Shown: positions 1-57,125 of the stretch, piece by piece
Position numbering within the stretch: the stretch's first letter is position 1
Layout: every line of letters begins with the position of its first letter
Origin: Amoebidium appalachense
Taxonomy: Eukaryota > Ichthyosporea
NCBI GenBank assembly: GCA_963693365.1
Contig: CAVNZM010000010.1
Coordinates: 1,364,001-1,428,000 of the forward strand
DNA length: 64,000 bases
Direction of reading: 5' to 3'
Program-made: the position numbers and the translations under genes
Notes under the pieces: model-generated
What the model was told of the DNA's origin: nothing
The model's input: the letters and a program-made list of their open reading frames with translations, nothing else
Databases searched by the model: none

Positions 1-590
1 TTAATGGTAAAAAACCATCGGATAGGGTTGCATGCATACGTCATGCTGCTTCTCTAAATCACATAGACCTTACTGTTGCTCTCCACACACAAATTGCAAA
101 CCCCCCTCTCCCCCCCCCCCCACCCCCCCCCCCGAGGATGGGCTCTGCTTGTAACGCATACCGTGCGCATTGCTGATGTTGCATACGTGAATGTTTGCCT
201 TTGCATGTGTCCTGCACCATAGTTCTCACCGTGTATGTGTACTTCGTACCGTGTTCCGCACTCAACCCCCCCCCCCCCCCCCCTAACACGCACGCAGACA
301 CACACAGACACACACACACACACACACACCACCCCACCCGACCACCTCACCCCCTTCCCCCCCCCCCCCCCCCCCCCCTTGCTTCAACACCTAAAACAAT
401 GCACCCCTTCAGGTTTTGTCGATCACTTTGACAGTACCTTCGTGCCAAACCACTCAGGTGTGCTTTCCCCCCCCCCCCCCCCCCCCATATTTTTTTCTTG
501 AAGCAACAGAGAGGAAGAAAGAAAATAGGTGGAAGGGTGTGGGCACCGGTGTGTGTGTATGTGTGTGTGTGTTTTGTTGTTTTTTTTTGT

Positions 591-621
<31 letters not shown>

Positions 622-927
622 AGGGGGTGGGGGGGCGGGTGGGGGGGTGGGGGGGACGGAGATTAAGGAAGGAGAGGGAGAGGAGGGATGGGAGGGAGGG
701 GAAGTGAAAGAGGGAAGGGGCGAGAGAGGTTTTGAGAGAGGAAGAGTGAGAGGGACAGGGGCTCCGGGGGGGAGGGGGGGGGAGGGGGACTGGAGGGGGA
801 TGGTTGAAGAGATACAGGGAGGGGGAGGGGGGGGGAGGGGGGGGGGGGAAGGAGAGAGGGGGGAGGGGGGATTCGTTATAATCCGATTTATCTGTAATCG
901 GCATAGTCTGATTGGATAGCTTTCCAG
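1..927. other. SelO intron sequence: short element, C runs, purine block
   Basis: Holds the 133-268 element copy, several C runs, a (TG)n near 550 and a G/A-rich block at 606-870. No exon recognised. Earlier SelO exons must lie further upstream. Confidence 0.6.
133..268 (+). mobile_element. Poly(C)-tailed short element, subfamily A, 3' fragment
   Basis: Runs from GAGGATGGGCTCTGCTTG through TACTTCGTACCGTGTTCCGC and then enters a C run. It is the same 3' half as the fuller copies at 25009, 33173, 36530 and 36937, with scattered substitutions. Confidence 0.75.
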
Positions 928-10081
<9,154 letters not shown>

Positions 10082-10924
10082 TTCCCCCGGATGCTTTTCA
10101 TTTTCCTTTTCGCTTTTTCTGCTTTGTTGGGTTGTCCGAAAGTTTTTCAGAGTCGCTTAGGTTTTTTTTTTTTTTACATTTCCCTTTCCCGCAATTTTAA
10201 GTTTATTGCGATACAAAAGCGAGCAAAAGTTCGTATATATGTGTATGCTGGTAATAGGTGATCACAGTATGTGAGAATTTGGATATATATAAGATGTTGA
10301 TGTATGAGCTGAAACCACTCTAAATATTTGACCCATGGAACAAGATTCCTTTGCCCGTTCGCAACTGAAAAATATGCGCATGCCGTGATGTTTTGTAGAA
10401 TTAGGTACTTTATTTATGATGGACACGTTGTGTGTTGAGAGCGAGACGCTTATATAGTGTTTGAGATATATCAAATATGACGGTTTTTGGTATATGGGCA
10501 CATGTACAGTTCGAAGTCTATAAGGATGCTATGGTGGTGTATCCGGGCCCTAGAGGCCTTAAAAATATATCGATTCCGAAGGGACGTGGTGTGGTCGGGT
10601 TGGGGTTGGGGTTTCGGTGGAGGTAATGGGGTGTACGTGTTAAATAAAACGTTCGGTATAGCGGAAGAAAGCATTGGTATATACAGACAACAAGCTTGGA
10701 GGTCCGTTTTCCTATCACTGGGGGAATATACCTAGCAAAAACCCCAAACCTGGGACTGGTCTCTGTGCACGTGCCTCGTGAAAGTAAACAGCATAAACAG
10801 TTTGCGTCCGCGCGGAAGATTCCACACTTTTGGGGGGGGTGGGGACGGAATCTTATTTTTCAATTAGAAGGTCAAGTTTTGGCCGTCCTCGTAATCTTAG
10901 CCCGCCGGGGGCGGCGGCGGCGGG

Positions 10925-10970
<46 letters not shown>

Positions 10971-11133
10971 GGGACCATTGCACATGCAAGTTGGTGTGTA
11001 CATCAAGTTGATAACGCGTGGTAAGATGCTGGTGGTTCAAGCTAGCGGTGGATATATAGATATACCGTTTCGCTGTGTGGTGCACGTTTGTGTGTGTGCC
11101 CTCTTTGGAACGGTTGGGGGGAGGAAGGGCGAA

Positions 11134-11173
<40 letters not shown>

Positions 11174-11180
11174 GAGAGAG

Positions 11181-11473
<293 letters not shown>

Positions 11474-11783
11474 AAGGCCGCAAAAAAAAAAAAAAAAAAT
11501 TGCAGCTGAGCCAGACTCGAACCCGCCGGTGCAACTGGAAATGGAAAATAGCTATAAATATTGAGTGAAATGCTGAAATTACAACTTTTAGGGGAGTTTA
11601 TGTCGTGGATCGACTCTGAAAATTTGCACCCCAATTGAAATTTAAGATTGTTCTGAAAACAGGCCCGTCGCGTAATCTTATCAATTTTGGCAAAATCGGC
11701 GTCGACGGAATCTTGTTGGCGGACAATCTTGCACGCGGACGGACACTGAAATCCATGGATGTTGTCCTCTTTTTTGTGTGCGT

Positions 11784-11787
<4 letters not shown>

Positions 11788-11870
<83 letters not shown>

Positions 11871-11890
11871 CGTGTGTGTGTGCGTGTGTG
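11788..11890 (+). repeat. (GT)n / (GC) array
   Basis: About 36 GT units followed by GCGCGTGT interruptions, intergenic. Confidence 0.9.
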
Positions 11891-12383
11891 TACCGACGAC
11901 GTCGACACGCGTGTGTGTGTGTACCGTGTGGGTGTGTGGGTATGTGAATTTGTAGTGCTCGTGCTCGTGGTGGCCGGCCTGTTTTTTTTTTTGTTTTTTG
12001 TTTTGTTCTTTTTCTTTTTTTGATGGTGGTGGTGGTTGGGGCGGGGGGTTATGTTACAAATAGAAGTAAAGCTGGATGAGCCTTGTGCCTGTGGCCGTAC
12101 ACCATCACTGACTCATGATCTCCGCAACGTCTTAAATTTTTCTCTTGGCACTTCACACTGCGAAGCACTGTGCGGACACTGTTTGAATCGGCCGCCAAAT
12201 CTAAACCCAATCAGAGAAAGTGCTAAAGAACTATATTTGGTAATAATGCTCTCCGATCCAATTACAATGCATTTATATCATCAATCGAAATTGTCGACCG
12301 TGAAACTTTGAACGATCACAGTAAAAGGGGATGGATGGTTTTAGATCCATGGTACAATTTGTTATCATCCGGCCGCAATACAT

Positions 12384-12761
12384 GACGTCATGAACAGCAC
12401 CGGCCCTCTAACGTCGACGGCGCGCCGCTTGGGCGGGGGCCCGGCCCAACGTTCAAGTGGGAGTCACCGGCCACGGTTCGGGTCAGCGTCCTGGGCATGG
12501 GGTTTTCCCTTTCAAGTCTTTATGTATGTGTCCCGGGTCGCTCCCGGCTGGTGTTGTTAAAGTGAGCTGTGCTCACTTCCCCACTAGCGTTGCTGCGGCT
12601 AGAACAGTGGGATAAAGGCGTAACTAAAAATAGTGCCACTTGGGGTCAATTAGAATCCTGACTTATGAGTGTGCTATACAGTACGATCTGGGGCTAGGCG
12701 GAAGACGGTAATTACGCTCCCCTGAGGCAGTGCCTCGCTGGGAGTCAAACGGGATAAATAA
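12384..12761 (+). mobile_element. SINE-like element, copy 1 (+)
   Basis: About 378 bases that match, in inverse orientation, 62516-62909 at roughly 90 percent by eye. The element starts near CGTCATGAACAGCACCGG and ends in an A-rich GGGATAAATA tail. GGTTCGGGTC inside resembles a pol III B box. No ORF. The flanking duplication is not obvious for this copy. Confidence 0.75.
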
Positions 12762-14127
12762 CCTCACAAGGTTACTCGTTTTGACCCCCTGGGCTTAAGC
12801 GTCAAGTAAGAGTAGAGAAGAGAGGTGTAGAAGAAGGTGACTACCCCGCCGGGGTGGAGCTATTAATCGTAAATACGACGGTTTTGAGTCGTAATTCAAC
12901 CCCTGTTGGTAGGAATGTAGATGCTGCTGCGAGCATACCCGTTAGCATCATCAATGTTCGTGTTATATCATTTTCAAATATGTAAATAAGACGATTGTGC
13001 GCTTAATGAAAAAAATTTCCCTTTTATATCTTTTACGTATATACTCTTAAAATAATCCCTTACGCCGCTTTTTTTCAGGTAAACACGTGTGTGTGGAAGC
13101 GAGCGCTTGAAAATCGTACAGCATGTAAAATCGGCGAAAGGTGCTTTTGGAATCTAGCAGCGATTGGCTTAGCCGGCACCACCCAATCATTACGCAACTA
13201 CTGATCAGACAGCGTAACTTCCTGTGAAGTCGAAGTCAGTTCCCCATATCATTGGTTTATTATCATGTGCAATACTGAAAGGGGCGGTTGCGTTGCATCA
13301 TCATCTGAAAACCGTTGCATTTTGTGAGAACCACAGAACCCGTCGTCAACTTGTAGCCTGGTCTTCACCCGCTCTTTTCTTCGTTCATCATACATAGGTA
13401 TAAGCACACATATTTTTTAGCCTAGAGCTTTATCAGTATAATCAGAAAGCTCGATATCAGAAGGGCACAGAACTTTCACGTTGATGTTTAATTAATGACT
13501 ATAGTAGCTACGTTGGTCACTTGTTTGCAGTGCATGCCATGCTGCATATTAACCCCTTAAGGTGTGTTGTTACACAGACATGTAAACTTACACGGATTAC
13601 CCTCATGACTATCAAAAGAGCCCACTAGGATTGTTTTCCTTCACCCATTAAAATACACCAGTTTTGATTCACCATTTTCAATTTTAATACCCCTAGGCCC
13701 TCAGGCTGTGACCTTTTTCACCGGGCGTGCCCTAGATCGTTATTATCCTCAACACTTATTGGCTGTTTACCCTCATAAGAGCCTTTCTTTTCCGAAACAA
13801 ATTACTGCATATAAACGTTTTACTGCACCCAAAACAAAAACCTGCTTATTAGCTCGAGCCTCGAAGTGGCGAAGGAGGCTTCGACGCTCATCAAACCGGA
13901 TTTCGAACCTTGAATGCTAAATCCATATATATAAGTTACTATTACCGGTTTCAATTTCTAGAAACTCGACAGTGCTCCTTGTCCCCTAAGGAAAATAATA
14001 TATCATTTCATCGCCGAGGTGCCATTTGAAACATGAAAAAAATACATATTCGCTAGCCTAGTTCCTCAGTCACCGTGGAATTCAGAACTTCAAAACTTCA
14101 ATTTTATTCTGTGGCCGCACCGGCAGC

Positions 14128-18535
<4,408 letters not shown>

Positions 18536-19589
18536 TTGGCTGAAAAGGTCAACTACTATGGTAAGTTATTATTGGTTTAGATCGAAACCTGCTCTATCGG
18601 ATCACCTTTTACGAAAAGTGCACCTACGTGATACTGGTTCTAGACACCATCACATCGATATCACCAAGCAGAATGAACCACTTGAACTAGCGATAATAAT
18701 AGCATCATTTGCTTACCATTGTGTGCACATGTGTGCACGTGTGTGTGTGTTTGTGTTTGTGCGTGCGTGTGCATGTATGTGTGTTCCTATCAGGTATGCT
18801 TGGGTGGAGATGGGAGGTGATGTTTGGGAAGGTGTTTTTTTTGTTTTTTTTGGGGGGGGAGGAAGGGTATGGAGAGGGGGGTGAGAGGCAAGGAGTGGTG
18901 CGCTGGAGGGAGGGGAGGATGGGGGGGGGGGGGAGAGGAGGGGAATGGGGGGGAGGAAACCGAAAAACACTCCAGAGTTTGGGAATCCGTGGTTGTGGCA
19001 GAAACCTACCATTTTTGTTTTTATGAGTGGGGGGGGGGGGGGGGGGAGCGTGTGCGTGTGTGTGTGTGAGGGGGGGGGGAGGGGGGGAGGGGGGGAGGGA
19101 GAAGGGTCAGTGCTTCAAATGTTGCAAATAGTGAATTTCTCTCCTTATGAAGTTTGAAATGAAGCCAAACCATAATTCTTATCCCCACACACAGGGAGTA
19201 AACTTGAAAGGGGAGCAAATTTCAACCAGAGTAAACTTTTGGAGCGTCTAAAAGCATCGACCTGGCAGCCAAATCATTGCCGCTGGAAGATGGACACGCT
19301 TATATGCGCGATTAAAAAGTTCAAACGGCGACAATTTGACTGCTGTTGGTTTGAAATTTCAACAAATCCTGTAATTTTTCAGACTGCAAAACCCCTTTGG
19401 ATCTGCTGCCGCAGGAGTATACTGTGTTCATTTCATTTATCTGTTTTGTTTTTATACTCATTCGTATTAATACTTTTAGTGTCGTCGCTTGCAATTGTTT
19501 TATTAATCTCACGTGGCTGTGAATTACTTTGAATGATATGTGTGTGTGTTCAAGGGTTAGAGGCGCAGTGTGTGGTGTACTATGTATGA

Positions 19590-19830
<241 letters not shown>

Positions 19831-19926
19831 TCGCGGTTTGTGTGTACATGTGTGTGTGTGTGCACTCGCACCCGAGCACGGTGTTTTTTGTTTTGTTTTG
19901 TTTTGTCTGTTTTTTTTGTTTTTGTT

Positions 19927-19957
<31 letters not shown>

Positions 19958-20104
19958 GGGAGGGGTGGGGGGGGGGGGGGGGGGGGGGTTGGGGGGGGGG
20001 GGCTGACAGAGTCTCTAGTGTTTTCTCGTTTCGGCCAACCCAGACTACGTACGCTGTCAGGCTACCAATATTTATTCGCCACCAGCTAAAATAGCTACGG
20101 TATG

Positions 20105-20154
20105 TGACGCCACACTGATATCTCCATGTATGGAAGTATCTCAGTGTGGCGTCA
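20105..20154. repeat. 50-base near-perfect palindrome
   Basis: TGACGCCACACTGA and its complement bracket an inner near-palindrome GATATCTCCAT/ATGGAAGTATC. The whole can fold into one stem with a 2-base loop and only a few mismatches. Confidence 0.85.
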
Positions 20155-21586
20155 TTTTTGAAATTTTCCCGGGAGTTAGCTAATCTATGTAGTTTGTCGG
20201 GGTACGTAGTCTCTATTGACACATTAGCCGTTAAGGTAGTAAGTAGACGTGCCATAAGTTGGCTACGGAAGGCGAAACGGAACAAAACTCTGCATGTGTC
20301 CCTGGAAACATCAATAAATTGTTCAGATCTCTCTGTACCCTGACAACCCTTCTCTACTCCCCCCCCCCCCCCCCCCCACCCCCCAGCCTCCCCCTCCCCC
20401 CCCCCAACCATGTGTATGTAGGTGCCCCATTCGCACAAACGGATCTGTGCCTTGAGAGGTCTCACAAACTCGGACAAGGCTCGGGGTATTTATGACCTGG
20501 TCCAGCCAGTCTGCGAGAAATTTCGATAATGTTTATTACATCTGAACTTCTTCCTTCTATTAGCAACTACACAACTTCTCCCCCCCCCCCCCCACCCACC
20601 CACCCCACCCCCACCCCCCACCTCTACCCCTACCCGATTCCCCCCGGCCCGGCCCGGCCAGCCCCCCCTCCCCCTTCGCCGAGAGATCTGAAGATATGTA
20701 ACTGGTTCCATGCTTAGCCATGCGCCGTTGCCCCTCTCCCCTCTCCTCCCTCCCTCCCTACCTCCCCCTCCCCCCCCCCCCCCCCCAAAAAAAAGAAGCC
20801 CCTCCCCCCCCCCCCCCCCCCTCCCCCCCAGACCCCACCCCACCCCGCCACCGGCACCACCATCACCACCTTTCCCGCTTGTGGATAATTATAATACCCG
20901 ATAAAGCACGCTGCATAATTGGTTTTCAAGTTTTGAGATATATTGGGGCCGGGATATAAGACTATGATGATAAATCAGGGGTTCTCACCGGGGTAAGTCT
21001 GTGTGATGGACAGGTTCAAGCAATAAAATGAACAACCTTGAATCACATTTTTTGAAATCTGCTGTATTTCAACAGTTATGATGTAACAAGAGTATATTTA
21101 TATGTGTCTCAACCTCTAATAATAGGTTCATGATCAATGATAATGAAAAAGAATGGCCGTTTACCAAGTTACTTAAAAGCATTATGTACAGTTAATAATT
21201 ATGATGCAAAAAATGTGAAGTTTATAGCTTTTAATTATCATGATCTCCTACATCAACACCATCTTAAGCAACAAACCACATCAATATTAACAATATACAT
21301 ACACTTAGGAGGCTTCCAAAATCATTGGCTAGAGTGCCAATAACTATCTAACAGTTGTATACACAAGAATATGAAGTGAAAAATCTATTAACGTTCTCTA
21401 ACAAACAATGATTGGATGTGGGGGGAGAAATGTGTTGTTGATTAGTGTACTTGATGTCTTACGTAACTTCATGCCTCATCTCCCTTGAAACGACGTTCTT
21501 CTGGTGGAAACAACATCCCCCCCCCCCCCCCCCCCTTCCCCCCCCTTCCCCCCCCTTCCCCCCCCCCCCTTCCCCCTATATGATAT

Positions 21587-21697
21587 ATATATACTTATAT
21601 ATATATATATATATATATATATAAGAAAGAAAAAAAAGGAAGGAAAGAAGAAAAGAAAGACAAAGAGAAAAGAGAAAAGGAAAGAAAAGAAAAGGAA

Positions 21698-21739
<42 letters not shown>

Positions 21740-21900
21740 AAAGAAAGAGAGAGAGAAAAGGAAAGAAAAGAAAAGGAAAGGAAAGGAAAGGCAAGGAAGG
21801 AAGAAAAGGAAAGGAAAGGAAAGGAAGGAAGAAAAAAAGAAAAGAAGAGATCGATAGAAAGAAAAAAAAAAAAAAGAAAGAAGAAAAAAAAAAGGAAAGA
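21587..21900 (+). repeat. (TA)n then (GAAA)n/(GGAAA)n purine tract
   Basis: TA repeats at 21587-21622, then almost pure A/G to 21900. Confidence 0.9.
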
Positions 21901-21920
21901 TAGTTTGAGAAAGTACTTGC

Positions 21921-21957
<37 letters not shown>

Positions 21958-22040
21958 CACACACACACACACAAACAAACACACAGACACACACACACAC
22001 ACACACACCGTGGCACACACACACACACACACACACACAC

Positions 22041-22118
<78 letters not shown>
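21958..22118 (+). repeat. (CA)n array
   Basis: CA units with CAAA and CCGTGG interruptions, following a C run. Confidence 0.9.
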
Positions 22119-22949
22119 TCGGCCTCCTCCTCCTCATCCTCCTTGATTCGGTCGAGGCAAAGTTTGGTCAAAACATGAAATTACGCACCTAATCGATCGC
22201 ATATTTAAGGTGAGCGATCATCCAATCGCACACCACGAACATGACTCCACCGCAGGGTGTAGAATTCGTTTTTGTTTGTGCCATAAGTTAGCCCCCGCCT
22301 GGATGCCCCTAGTAGAGCCACCAAACGGATTTAGAGGTATTTCTAATAAATATTTTTGGCTGTATTATCCATTGGTTTTGTATTGGTGGACCTAACCTCA
22401 AAAGTTAGGGGCAATTTCGGTGTTTCAGGGACAATTCTGTGACCATAAAATAGGGCCTCAATAATAATGTTTACAGCCCTGCGTGCACCACTGTGGAATT
22501 CGAAACGTTGGCATTTGCCGAGCGGTACGTGTGCATCTGCGCGCATGCTTGATTTTGAAAGGCACGAACACAAAAGTTGGCTGGGGTAATCATTAGTAAG
22601 TAATGTTTTTCACCAGAGCGCGCAGACTATAGGTCCAGGTGTCACGTGTTGCTCTCTTGTCAATTTTTCTTCTCCTTTTACCCAAAGCATTTTTTCCGTG
22701 TTCCCCGGCATCATAAGAGTTCCAGCTCTCCCAGATCCCTCTGTGTTTATGTGTCATGCAATAGCCCGGAGATGTATGCATTAGAGTAAGGACGAGTAAC
22801 ACAGCACCAGCAATTTGGGACATAAGAGTGCTTCGATACTGAAAGGGACAGACTTAACAATGGAAGTTACAGAGTAACCCGTCTAGAAACAAAGCTGGAA
22901 AAAACATCGTTCCAGAAAAAAGGGCTTCCGCTCATGAAACGAGTCGAGA

Positions 22950-53790
<30,841 letters not shown>

Positions 53791-54354
53791 GCCGCCTGAC
53801 AATGTTACCCCCCACGGGAAGCCCTTTCACCACTCCCATGTCGCTAACAACACCCGCGGCTACTATCTAGGGTGTGTTATGTATGTTTTATTGTTTTGTT
53901 TTTTTCGACACTTGTTTTTCTCCTTTTTTTTTTTTTCTTTTTTTTTTTTCTTTTTTTTAAAAAAAAAAAAATCACTTCTCCCTTTGAGGTATGCTCTGTA
54001 AAGTGTCAAATGATAATATTTTCCTACTGGTGCACCCTTTTGGTTTTTTCCCCTTTAAGTTACCCTTTTCCCCCCTTTTTTCCCGTCCTTTCCTTTTTAA
54101 GGCGTGTGACAGACACACGTGTCCCCTTGAATGACATGACCTTTTTTCTCCCTTTTTCTTGTTTCCATTTTTGTACTATTTATTACATGACAGCCAATCA
54201 CAACACACTTTAAGGATGATATCTAATCGCGTGTTCACGGGTGGTTTCTAATTGGTTGTCGCTCAAGAATCTGTGTACATGTTTTAACTTAAAGATTTTT
54301 GGTTGTTTTTTTGGAATGTGCTATTTTTCGTTACACGTATCTAAGTACAATCTG

Positions 54355-54356
54355 TG

Positions 54357-54436
<80 letters not shown>

Positions 54437-54440
54437 TGTG
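54355..54440 (+). repeat. (TGCG)n array
   Basis: About 21 perfect TGCG units followed by a G run at 54476-54500. Confidence 0.95.
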
Positions 54441-54469
54441 TTAAACCTTCTTTTTTTTTTCCGGGGGGA

Positions 54470-54500
<31 letters not shown>

Positions 54501-55557
54501 ATTTATGACGTTAAACTTTAGCGTTTTGAAGTGCAACACCTATAACTTGATTTTAGGTTGTTATACACGTGGAATCCAGGGGTTCGACGGGGTGAAGTTA
54601 GGTTGTTTTTTTTTTTTGGTTATTTACTTAAACACCCCAATATTTACATGTAACCATACAGTGCACTAATGGTGTGTTTGCCAGTGTGAGATAATAACAC
54701 CACAAAGCATGCACAAAGAAAGAGCTATTTGAGAATTATATGTATTTTCTCTTAATGAGTTTTCAGTGGTTTGTGTGCGTTCGTAAGGAGTCTCTATTAG
54801 TATCGTGCAATGACAAGGTTTTGAATTTATACATATCAAACCAGGCTAAGATGATTTTATAATTAATTAGGAATATCCCACCCTGAAGACATATCACTAT
54901 TAGTGCTGTGCAGATGTACTGCAGGCAAGTGTGCTTGCGATCTAATAATAATGGCGCAATAAAGTTGTAGAAAGTTTAGGCGCCCATGCAAATGATGTAT
55001 TTACGTCCACACGAACCCCAAGGTGACCCAGTCGGATAAAGCTTGCTTGCCCCTTCTCCCTCCCCCCTCCTCCCCCTCCTCCCCCTCCTCCCCCCCCCTC
55101 CCCCCTTCCCCCCTTCCCCCACCCCCTCGATCCCTCTCCCTTGCTTATGGCTAGCCTTCACGGATAAGCCTACTTTTGTAGCAGTATTAGCATCTCTGAG
55201 TCAAACAAAACACCAATGGCATTGCAATTGTATTGCAGCGCAGCCGGAGCCGGTCGATCTTTGAGCACCCCCTTTCCCCCCCACCCCCACCCCACCCTAA
55301 CACGTACTGACGTGTTGCCGCACGTGCGACGTTTAACATCTACTCAGGCGGCAAAAAAAAAAAAAAAAAAAAAAGAAAGGAGACACCGCCTCAGTATACG
55401 TAGGTGGTAGCACCCCACCCCACCACCACCCCTTCCCCCCCAAACAGTGTACACACATGTACACCACACTCACACACACTCGTGCGCATGTGATGCACGC
55501 ACACAAGCACACAAGTGCACATGCCCATGTACACACACAAACACGCATGTACGCTGT

Positions 55558-55559
<2 letters not shown>

Positions 55560-55609
<50 letters not shown>

Positions 55610-55611
55610 GT

Positions 55612-55645
<34 letters not shown>

Positions 55646-55729
55646 GTGACACACACACACACACACACACCGTGACACACACACACACCGTGACACACAC
55701 ACACACACACCGTGACACACACACACACC

Positions 55730-55781
<52 letters not shown>

Positions 55782-55865
55782 GTGACACACACACACACAC
55801 ACACACCGTGACACACACACACACCGTGACACACACACACACACACCGTGACACACACACACACC

Positions 55866-55903
<38 letters not shown>

Positions 55904-56044
55904 GTGACACACACACACATGATCACACACACACACACACACACACACACACCGTGACACACACACACATGATCACACACACACACACACACACACCGTG
56001 ACACACACACACATGATCACACACACACACACACACACACACAC
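55560..56044 (+). repeat. CCGTGACACAC minisatellite, block 1
   Basis: (CA)n blocks punctuated by CCGTGA at least a dozen times, and towards the end by ATGATC. Higher-order pattern: CCGTGACACACACACATGATCACAC. Confidence 0.9.
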
Positions 56045-56694
56045 AGTGAAAACCAGGGTGTGTATACACTAATACTATGCCCTAGTTAACATATGCATGT
56101 TAGGAGAAGCACGTAAGTATAGAGACAAGAAAGCGGGTGCTGCAGCTAGTCTGACACCGCACGCCGTCTAGTGTACGTTTACTCGGACACACAGCCCCGC
56201 CCAGGTGACCCAAGTCTGGAATGTACCAGCCTTTCATAGTCCCTTGGTTTCCGCCAGTCCGGAGAGCACTGCTCGCATACTTTTGTAAGGCGACAGCCAA
56301 TAGGCATGTGGCCCTACTTATGATAAAGTACATGACATATACATGAGTACATGAGCTTCTCCTGGGTGATCATAATATAGCTTCACGTTATACTACAGTG
56401 CTACATGTGTATGTCTAGTGCCCAATAAAGTGTCTACGGCACACAGTGTGTGCCGTACACCTAAGATACATGCTGGCAAAGTGTTCACGTTCTTTGCATC
56501 GCTCCTAATTGCATACTTAAGGTGCAGAGCAACTGCCCTAAAAAGGAATACAGCTAAAAGTGATGCAGCCGATTGGTAGCTACTTCCGAGGCTCTATTCC
56601 GGCCTCTAGCGAGAAGACACAAAGGCACGTAGACTGGTTGTGGGGGAACAGCACGGTGTGCACGTGAATGTACACAACCATGTCTACAACACAC

Positions 56695-56910
56695 CGTGAC
56701 ACACACACACACACCGTGGCACACACACACACACCGTGACACACACACACATGATCACACACATACACACACACACACACACACCGTGACACACACACAC
56801 ATGATCACACACATACACACACACACACACAAACCGTGACACATACACACATGATCACACTCACACACACACACACATATGTGTACACACCGTGACACAC
56901 ACACACATGA

Positions 56911-56950
<40 letters not shown>

Positions 56951-57125
56951 CTCCGTGACACACACACACATGATCACACACACACACACACACACACACA
57001 CACCGTGACACACACACGCATGATCACACTCACACACACACACACACACACTCATGATCACACACACACACACACACACACACACCGTGACACACACACA
57101 CATGATCACACACACACACACACGC
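56695..57125 (+). repeat. CCGTGACACAC minisatellite, block 2
   Basis: The same CCGTGA/ATGATC punctuated (CA)n as block 1, separated from it by about 650 bases of unrelated sequence. Confidence 0.9.

Noticed and set aside
11500-11545. tRNA-like 3' half on the - strand (GGTTCGAGTCTGGC)
   Set aside because: No matching A box or acceptor stem at the expected distance; at most a tRNA relic.
55560-57125. CRISPR-like array of repeats with spacers
   Set aside because: The 'spacers' are (CA)n of variable length and the genome is eukaryotic; it is a minisatellite.
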